64,000 nucleotides of DNA from Podaxis mareebaensis (Eukaryota; Basidiomycota; Agaricomycetes; Agaricales; Agaricaceae), in the NCBI GenBank assembly GCA_018524725.1, contig JAEUWP010000480.1, positions 81,007 to 145,006 of the forward strand, in the 5' to 3' direction. The position numbers were made by a program, and so were the translations under genes. Position 1 is the first letter of the stretch; each line of letters opens with the position of its first letter. The notes under the pieces were generated by a model. That model was not told the origin of the DNA, did no database searches, and was given only the letters and a program-made list of their open reading frames with translations. Of the stretch, positions 56,727 to 64,000 are shown in pieces.

Positions 56727-58923
56727 TCAGAAAGGGAACCCATGCGAATGGAATCCCCTCCGCCCACCAGCACCACCAGCACCTCCGCCAAACGAGGTGA
56801 ACCCGCCACCTCCAGGGAATCCGCCAAAGCCACCAAAGCCACCACCACCCATACCACCACCCCCCTGGAACTGTGCAAAGATTTCCGAGAGGTCCACATG
56901 GCTGAATCCGGGACCACCACCCATACCACCTCCGTCGTTCAAACCATCCTCATCTTCACCCATGTCATACCGTGCGCGACGTTGAGGATCCGAGAGGACA
57001 GCATGAGCCTCGACCACTAGTTTGAATTTCTCTTCGTCACCGCCCTATATGAATGCATGTGGGTATAACTATGGTCGGGAAAGGGTGTCAATAACGACGA
57101 CGAACCTTATCAGGGTGATGCTTCAAACTCTCCCTCCTATACGCCTTCTTAATGTCACTATCGTTACAGTCCCTCGCAACACCCAAGATCTTATAGTAGT
57201 CCTTGGTCTTACTCCTCTTCAACGCCGCTTCAGCCTTTTTCAGTTCCGCGCGCAAACCACGAACGTCGGCGTCAGTTGCACTGCTCTCAGTTTGGGCCTG
57301 TTGGATGGCAGATTTGAAATCGGCGATGGAGGCGTCAAAGTTTTCGAGGTGGAGGTTGATGCGGGCACGTGTGCGGAGGGCTTTGAAGGAGTTTGGGGAG
57401 AGGTCGAGGGAGGAGGTTGTGTCTTTGAGGGCTTCTTCGTGCTTGGAGAGCTGTGGGGTGTGTAGATGGGTTGAATTTTGTGGTGGCGGGTTGGGAATGC
57501 GGGAAGGACTAACCTTGAGGAGTGTAGTTGCGCGGTTTGAGAGGAGCGTCGCACGGATCTGGCCGCCTTTACCCTCTTCTTCAGCATCTCCGATACGCTG
57601 GAATGTGACACTAGGTTGGTGGGCTGGGTAATGAGCATGTAAGAAGAGTGCACACCTCAAGAGCTTCTGTGTATTTTTCCACTGCTTCTTGGAGTTTGCC
57701 GGCTTTGAACGCAGCATTACCCTCTTCCTTCAACCGTTCCACATCTTTGACACGTTTTCGCAGCTTCTGTGCGGGCTCGCATGAAGGATCCAGTCGAAGA
57801 GCATTCTGCGCGTGGGTCTTAGCCTGTTCCAGTTTTCCACTGAGGAAAAGTACGAGACCTCGCAGGGCGAGGATATCTGGTGAGTTCGGATTCGTCCGAA
57901 GGGCATCGCTGAAACGGGAACATAAAAAGAAGTATTACTATTACGCTGGGGAAAAACGCACTTGGCAGCCATGTTAGCGCCCTCCCAGTTCCCCCGCGCC
58001 AACTCCAGCTCCACTCTCCATATTCTCCATTCTGCAGGGATTTCGCCGCCCTCTCCCTCGATCGCCTGCAAACACTTATCCAGAGCCAATCTCGCAAGCC
58101 CCCACTCCTTCTTCTCCTTGGCCGTCTCAAAGTTCTTTACATGGCCTTCCAGTGTTTTGATCTTCTCACGTAACTGCAATGCCTGGGTATTCGTAGGTTC
58201 GATGGAAAGGATGTCTTTGACTATGGGCGCTGCGGCTATTGTTGATCCGAGTGCTAGTTGACATCGAGCGAGGCGGAGTAGGGTCTTGGGGGAGGGTGAG
58301 GCTTGTTGGAGGGTTGCTGCATGTTGGCAGTCTTCGAGTGCTGGTCGGAATCGCTTGAGAGCCATGTACGCCGCGGCGCGGTTCGTTAGATAAGATGGTT
58401 CGGTGGTATTTAGTTCTATCAGCGATGGGGGAGGAAAGTAGCTTGAGCCGGGAGAGTCGGGAGAATGAATTTGAGATCGTGTGCGTACCGATAGCCTCAG
58501 TATAGAGGTCAATGGCCTCTTTGTATTTCCCGGCTTTGAACGCCATATTCCCGCTCTCTTTTACTTTTTCCGCCTTTTTCGCGATTTCTTCAGGCGTTTC
58601 TGCTGGGGCAGGCTCACGCTGTGCTGCTGAGCTCTCAGCAGCATCGGGCGTTGAAGAACCATTAGCAGGTGTGTTTACAGGACTCGCAGGCGAGTTTGTG
58701 CCAGAGTCTGTGCCAGAATCAGGAACGGGAGTTTGCCTTGAAAAGTAAACCAAGAGGAAGCGTCGATCATTGACCATGCGCAAGCACCGTGTAACGACAA
58801 AGCGGCTTACCCTTCGACGCCATTAATGGTGTCCGCAGCAGGAGTAGAAGCGGCAGCACTGGCGCCGTTCTGCTCAGGTTTAGTGGCCTTGGAGGCAGGG
58901 TTCTTAGCCTTCTTGTTGGCCAT
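56727..58923 (-). CDS. TPR and J-domain co-chaperone (DNAJC7-like)
   Basis: Seven exons on the minus strand (58923-58811, 58736-58489, 58415-57962, 57908-57656, 57597-57514, 57450-57106, 57044-56727), 604 residues. A Lys/Ala-rich start and a Ser/Pro/Thr linker precede TPR repeats in two blocks: AEKVKESGNMAFKAGKYKEA, YLTNRAAAYMALKRFRPALE; then RLKEEGNAAFKAGKLQEAVE, LLSNRATTLLKLSKHEEALK and SFKALRTRARINLHLENFDA. A J domain follows (KDYYKILGVARDCNDSDIKK, HHPDK with HPD, AVLSDPQRRARYDMGED), then a long Gly/Phe-rich C terminus (GGGFGGFGGFPGGGG). This is the DNAJC7/TPR2 layout, which bridges Hsp70 and Hsp90. The start at 58923 is the first ATG. The gene is 0.3 kb from the tRNA-Ile at 59217. Confidence 0.92.
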
Positions 58924-59216
58924 GGTGGTTGATGGTAGGGGAGTTCCTGCCTTGCGCTTCGTTTTGGGTTCTCTCTAATAAAAGGTCACGTCCAAATCAA
59001 GATGTTCGTCGTTGTCCACGACTGGGGTTCCCTGTGGAAATAATTGGGTGGAATTATCGAGAAAATTAGAGGCGGTGAGAGGGGTATGCAGCACGACCGC
59101 AGCTGACGGAATGGGGTGGAATATGCAAAATCTGCACTTCGTGAACATCGATAACCAAATACCAGTACATACCTGCGACGCAGGCCCCATGCACACAGCG
59201 CCAAACACACATCACC

Positions 59217-59290
59217 GGCCGACTAGCTCAGCTGGTTAGAGCGTCGTGCTAATAACGCGAAGGTCTTGGGTTCGATCCCCACGTTGGCCA
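59217..59290 (+). tRNA. tRNA-Ile (anticodon AAU), second copy
   Basis: A 74-nt cloverleaf identical to the gene at 33499 except for C in place of T in the D loop (agctcagctgg). No intron. It lies upstream of and divergent to the TPR/J-domain gene. Confidence 0.95.
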
Positions 59291-59546
59291 TCCATTCACA
59301 TGGATAACATTTTTGACAATGAGCTGTCGAGCCCCCTGGTCCCCTGGATGAAGCTCACGGCCTTTTGTTTCACACAGCACACTTGACACATCTCGATTCA
59401 CCAGCCAACACGCCATATCTTTTGCTCATAGCCTTTTCTCCACTTTTCCCGACGCTCCTTGAAGCCCGAAGAAGGGACCTGTAATCACACCTATTTTTGG
59501 GCAATTCATCGCTGATGGATATATTTTGAGGAACAGACGTACCCGT

Positions 59547-60673
59547 ATGGTGCATTTTCTGCTATCCTTTTCTTCTCTCATTTCCATAACTCTCCAATGG
59601 AAGGTCTCGAGAAGCGAAAGGGGGGGAGGTGGTCATGGTACCGGTGGTAGTTTGGGAGGGCATGGTGGTAGGTGGGGGCAGCAGTGGAGGCAGCCATGGA
59701 GGCGCTTCCGCTAAAGGTGGTAGTCGCACCTCAGGCAGAGGTAGCTCAATCAGCGCCGGTGGGACTTCTAAACCAGTATTGTCCTGTGGGCGGGGCGGCG
59801 GTCCTATCACCACTGTCCCAGCTGGCCAGCCGTTCTCAGGCAGGACACAGGGCGGTGGAACTCGAGACCAAGAGACCAAGTATACGGCACAACTTGAGTT
59901 CAATTGATATCGTTGCGCTGAATATTAGGGTGCGGTAACTTTGCAGCAAGTATGAAAGTGGTTATTCTGGCGTCTCAGGACGCGGCGTCGCTGGGCGAAA
60001 CTTCCATTCTACTTCTGGCCTGTAACATGGGGCGGCGTAGCTGCTTTGGAACGGCCGACTACCTCGATTCCACCGACGAAGTATGTTTTTCATTCATTGT
60101 ATCTGCATAATTTCTTGTCCGTCCTTCTGTGTTCAGTACGGTCCCCCAGATAATACCACACGCCCAGGCGGACCTTTACATGCAACAGCCTTAACCTCAA
60201 CCAACTCCACCTTCCGCTTACTTGCCGATAACACAACCGTCACATCCCTAATCACCCGTATCATCTCTTCCTGCAACTCCTCTCTCCTCACCTTCCTTAA
60301 TAACAGCCTCACCATATCCTAATACAGGACCACCGGTTCCAGAACAGGCTGTACAATATTGCCGCGCAAGTAGTGTTGCGTTGACTCTCGACGGATGCAA
60401 TAATACTGCCGTACTCAGCGAAGATGAGGATGTCCCGGATACACCTCTGCCGATAAACACGGATACAGGCTGTTAAATTGTTTAAACGCGACTATTGGGA
60501 AGAACGTCCCGCTAGTTGAGGCTGAGGCTGCGACGACCCCGGTTTCTACGATTCCAGTGACGACATTTTACCTTAATGGCTCGCATTTGGTTGGAACACC
60601 CTCGACGGCCAACCTGAGCTTGCTCCTGCTGCTATGGACAATGTTGCGGTTTGTCATCCGAGTTAATATGTGA
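59547..60673 (+). pseudogene. Gly-rich surface protein copy 1, multiply frameshifted
   Basis: Same gene as the neighbour at 61066. It has an ATG at 59547 with a signal-peptide-like start (HFLLSFSSLISITL), the Gly-rich region, the CGGVA...FG core and the C-terminal part, but the frame breaks repeatedly. The start frame and the Gly-rich frame differ. The core reads gtagctgctttgg where the intact copy has gtagctggctttgg (-1). The region after SSCNSS is 2 nt shorter (near 60285). Near 60465 another base is lost so that the Leu-Leu-Asn codons become a stop. Splice donors and acceptors survive. Clearly inactive. Confidence 0.85.
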
Positions 60674-61065
60674 CTTTACTATTGGTGGTTCTTGACTCGT
60701 GTACTTGGGCCCCTCCGCCGTGCACTTGATTTTGCCCGTGTCATGGACAGTTGTTCCACTCCAAGGATACCCCATTAATACACTATGATATTCTTTGTGT
60801 TGCAAGGGCCAAGTCGGACAGGAACGTACAAGAGCCGAGAAGAAAGCGGTGCATACCTATGTCCTAACAGGCTCATTCTAACTCGCCATAGCCTTGGTAT
60901 TTCCTTTTCTGGCCCTTTGTCCGATGTCGCCTAACCGCGAAACCCAAAGAAGTTGGGGATATCCATTATGCATTGACCCTGTTGGATTGTTTTGCATTGA
61001 TATAAGTGGGGGACAGGCGCATTCATAGGTTGAAATTCCTGTCTTCTCTCCTCTCAATAACGCCA
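60674..61065. other. Spacer before the second Gly-rich gene
   Basis: Contains the promoter of the second copy and, at 61026-61065, an in-frame segment corresponding to a signal peptide but lacking its ATG. No other gene seen. Confidence 0.5.
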
Positions 61066-62189
61066 ATGAACGATCTCGAAAGCCGAGCAGGAGGTGGTGG
61101 CGGTGGCAGGGGTCGTCCTCGCCCTCGCCCTCGTCCTCGTCCTGAAGGAGGAGGTGGTGGTGGAGGAGAAGGTGGTGGTGGTGGTGGTGGCGGCGGCGGC
61201 AGCGGTGGGAGTGGAGGCAACAGTGGGGGCTCGTCCGGTAGAGGTAGCTCAATCAGCGTTGGTGGGACCTCTAAACCAGTTTTATCCGGTGGACGTGGTG
61301 GTGGTCCTACCACCACTATCCCACCTGGCCAGCCATTCTCAGGTAGAACACAGGGCGGCGGGACCAGAGATCAAATTTATGGCACAAGGTGAGTTCTCAT
61401 TGCGTTGTTAGTGTCATGCCGAATGTTGACCGGCGATGATTCTGTAGGCATTACGGCAGTGGTTATCCTGGAGTCTCGGGACGCGGCGTCGCTGGGCACA
61501 ACCTTCCGTTCTACTTCTGGCCTGTAACATGGGGCGGCGTAGCTGGCTTTGGAACGGCTGCCTACCTCGATGCCACCGACGAAGTGCGTTTCTCATTCAC
61601 TGCATTTGCGTAGTTTTTCTTCTAAACATTCCGCCCTTGCGTTCAGTACGGTTCCCCAGATAATACCACGCGTCCAGGCGGACCTTTATATGCAACAGCC
61701 CTAACCTCAACCAACTCCACCTTCCGCTTACTTGCCGACAACACAACCGTCACATCCCTAATCACCGACATCATCTCTTCCTGCAATTCTTCCCTCTCCT
61801 CGCCTTCCTCAATCACAGCCTCACCATATCCTAATACAGGACCACCGGTTCCAGAACAGGCTGTGCAATATTATCGTGCTAGTAGTGTCGCGTTGACTCT
61901 TGACGGGTACAACAATACTGCCGTATTCAGCGAAGACGAGAATGCCCCTGATACGCCTCTCCCGGCGAACACGGACATGGGGCTGTTGAATTGTTTGAAT
62001 GCAACCATTGGGAGGAGTGTTCCACTCGTCGAGGCTGAGAACGCGACAACCACCGTTAACACCGTACCCCCGACTGCAGTTATCATGCCTAATAGCTCGC
62101 GTTGTCTTGAAATACCCTCGGCAGCCAATCTGGGCTTGCTCTTACTGGTTTGGAAGATGTTGCTGCTTGTCGTCCGGAGTAATATGTAA
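61066..62189 (+). CDS. Gly-rich cell-surface protein copy 2
   Basis: Three exons (61066-61388, 61448-61583, 61647-62189), 333 residues from the ATG at 61066. Order: basic start, (RP)n run, long poly-Gly/Ser region, GRTQGGGTR, core HYGSGYPGVSGRGVAG and FYFWPVTWGGVAGFGTAAYL, then a Thr/Ser/Asn-rich domain with many N-glycosylation sequons (DNTT, TNST, DNTT, NNT, NATI), VQYYRASSVALTLDGYNNTA, and a hydrophobic C terminus (LGLLLLVWKMLLLVV) resembling a GPI or membrane anchor. This type is common in agaricomycetes, with unknown function. Oddity: upstream in-frame codons 61026-61065 (RLKFLSSLLSITP) look like a signal peptide, but where the ancestor should have ATG the sequence is catagg, so the secretion start seems lost unless another exon supplies it. 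Confidence 0.75.
61091..61210 (+). repeat. Coding microsatellites (Arg-Pro and Gly runs)
   Basis: Imprecise cctcgc/cctcgt hexamers encoding Arg-Pro (about 61110-61144) are followed by ggt/gga/ggc triplets encoding Gly (about 61145-61205). Both preserve frame and are expected to be length-variable. Confidence 0.7.
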
Positions 62190-62686
62190 CCTATTTTTTG
62201 GTAGTCCCCAGCCCTTGTATTGGGGCTTCTCCGTTGTGGACTCAATTTTGCCAGTGACATGTAGAGTTGTTTGTTCCATTCCAAGTATGCCCTATCAAAT
62301 ATATCTGATATTCTTTTCTGCCTCCGAAAGATATGCCGCTGCAGCATAAGGGTCAGGCCGGACAAGCAAGAATTGGTGGAGCCAAAGGGCGAGCGAAACA
62401 TATGTGCACTGCCTCAAAAACCTAATACTAGGGCTCCCAAGATCTCCCGACGAAGTCGCCTCCTCCAACTTGGGATCAATTGTCGACTAAATGTGTGTGA
62501 AGGTGTGCTGTACGCGTAAAAGCTCAAATCACCTTAAATCGGACATTTTGTTAATGGTCTGGATCAGGATTCGTATGGCGAGCTTTTCAATCAGACATGT
62601 CAACGTATCTGCACCATGGGGTGCCGGCGCCAAGGCAACGCTGCCCCACCAAGGGCCGATGTTGCACCTGATCCTCTCTGATTCTC
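62190..62686. other. 3' flank of the Gly-rich gene
   Basis: Ordinary composition with normal CpG content. No gene recognised. Confidence 0.45.
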
Positions 62687-63945
62687 GTCAGGTTTCTGTT
62701 TTCTAAGTATCCAAATTGAAATTTCTATCTGATTGCTGCTCCAGAGCCTTCCATCACAGCTTAGAAGCTCTTACCCTAAGTTCAACTGTCACTATCCTGC
62801 AGTTCATAGAGACTCCACAGGATACTCACAATTTATTATCTGCTTTAGACATATTCTTGCTCTCACTACCATAGTGGTTGACATTTCTGATGAACAATAT
62901 ACTGTTTCTCCCACATGTTCTCTGCCCTCTCTTTATCACAATTCCTCACATGCTCATACTTGCCTTCACTATTACAGGGAATTTTAAATGCATTTTCTCT
63001 ACTGCACCCATTAACATATTTCCATCTCAACAGCTGTCTCCATTCAGGGTGATTGAACAAGATGTATTCTTGCAGCTTTCATCCCTGAAACCTAGAGCAC
63101 ACCTAACTGACTTTCCAGTTTCAGGGGAAGCCTGCATGACCTGGTTTAAACTTCACTTCCTCATGCCCATCACAAGTCACTCACACAGATGTTGTGACTT
63201 AGAAAGGATGCTCAATAAAGTTGTGTGCATGCAGGATACATTAGGAGTTCCCTTGACTTGTTCAGGTGTTTATTACTATGGAAAAATCAAGTGCTGTAGG
63301 AGGGTTGTTGACACATACAGGTAAGAACAAAGGATGTGCTATGATATAGTGAGTATTGAAGATGGATACAAAGTGAGTAGATAGTTCACCTTGGTCTCAA
63401 CATATGGAATAGTACACTCTAGAGTGTTAATAGAGACATTTGAAGGTCTACAAGGATCATCATTGTTGCATGGTGTATTATCACAATCAGCAGCTGAGGT
63501 ATTGTTGGCCATCCAGTGCAACAACAACCATCTCCTGGCTTCAGGTGCATTTGTGAATTCAATTCCTACAGAATGTAACTAATTAGTCTTTCCAGGTTGT
63601 GCACTCTTGAAAGCCACATCCTTTATCAGAGATACTTGTACAATATCATTTTAGTACTTGGACTACCTTGACCATGTATCAAAATTAATGGCAGAGATGC
63701 ATAGTTCAATTGCACAACTGGTGTTCAGTCTAGGTCTAGTTAAGAGTCCCATTGAATTATTGTCCATGATTGAGATCAATGATTGCTGGACTTAGGCTGG
63801 CTTAGGATGCTCCATATTTACATAATTCACAGTCAATTCAATATCCATTAATCATTTCTCTTTGAACCAGACCACCATGTCAGCATCCAAATCACCAGCA
63901 ATCAGCTATGAGGAGATCCTCTGTGTTATGAACCAGCCTGGTACC
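62687..63945. other. CpG-free tract
   Basis: Reading base by base I find no CG dinucleotide in about 1.25 kb, although C and G are otherwise common and TG/CA are abundant. Flanking DNA has ordinary CpG density. This is the signature of long-term cytosine methylation at CpG followed by deamination, as happens to transposons in agaricomycetes. No transposase or reverse transcriptase is visible in the tract itself; open frames at 62878-63324 and 63391-63582 have no recognisable features. Confidence 0.7.
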
Positions 63946-64000
63946 CCCCGCCGCAACATCATTTATCACGCCTTAGTCCACGAGCTTGGACTTCCTAACG
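63877..64000 (+). CDS. Partial protein at the right edge
   Basis: ATG at 63877 in a strong context (accaccATG) opens a frame to the window end: 41 codons beginning MSASKSPAISYEEILCVMNQ, then TPRRNIIYHALVHELGLPN. The composition is protein-like. CpG dinucleotides reappear inside it from about 63946. It may be the first exon of a transposon gene or a host gene next to the methylated tract; too little is present to recognise a family. Confidence 0.45.
   Translation, partial: MSASKSPAISYEEILCVMNQPGTPRRNIIYHALVHELGLPN

Noticed and set aside
57203..57631. 142-codon plus-strand frame
   Set aside because: Antisense to TPR exons of the DNAJC7-like gene.
61023..61316. Pro/His-rich minus-strand frame
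   Set aside because: Complement of the Gly-rich microsatellite; proline runs are an artefact of the opposite strand.

Overview
This is a 64 kb stretch of a filamentous basidiomycete (Agaricomycetes) chromosome. The evidence is many short introns of about 45-60 nt with GT-AG (and a few GC-AG) ends, very exon-rich genes, a DUF6534-type seven-helix protein, expanded F-box and cytochrome P450 families, and a Gly-rich cell-surface protein type typical of mushrooms. Genus and species cannot be read from the sequence. Splice sites were inferred by hand from reading frame, phase and family expectation; every multi-exon model given exact exons sums to whole codons unless stated otherwise.

Layout. 0-25 kb: housekeeping genes (VPS10 sorting receptor, a five-exon membrane protein, a 23-exon DUF6534 membrane protein, a Cdc4-like F-box/WD40 protein, mannose-6-phosphate isomerase) interleaved with four copies of an unrecognised 190-201 residue protein family, here called SRYH after its N terminus. 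25-31 kb: a minus-strand tandem array of F-box genes (two intact, one with a frameshift, one truncated). 31-35.4 kb: a secreted-topology multi-helix membrane protein, tRNA-Ile(AAU), a small membrane-anchored J-domain protein and a conserved-looking hypothetical. 35.4-53.3 kb: a P450 cluster with three intact genes, one inverted copy with a nonsense codon, and one eroded 3' relic. Long F-box genes at 47.3 and 54.9 kb bracket its right part. 56.7-59.3 kb: a TPR/J-domain co-chaperone and a second tRNA-Ile(AAU). 59.5-62.2 kb: a tandem pair of Gly-rich surface-protein genes, one dead and one missing its signal-peptide start. 62.7-63.9 kb: a tract with no CpG dinucleotides that I could find, running into a partial gene at the right edge.

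How the genes relate. The stable genes serve Golgi-to-vacuole sorting, ubiquitin-ligase substrate choice, GDP-mannose supply and Hsp70/Hsp90 chaperoning. Between them lie fast-evolving lineage-specific arrays (SRYH, F-box, P450, Gly-rich) with clear birth-and-death signs: tandem and inverted copies, frameshifts, nonsense codons, relics, and shared promoter blocks. The P450 block has no recognisable backbone synthase beside it, so it is better described as a family expansion than as a complete biosynthetic cluster. The most promising undescribed items are the SRYH family and the CpG-free tract at the right end.
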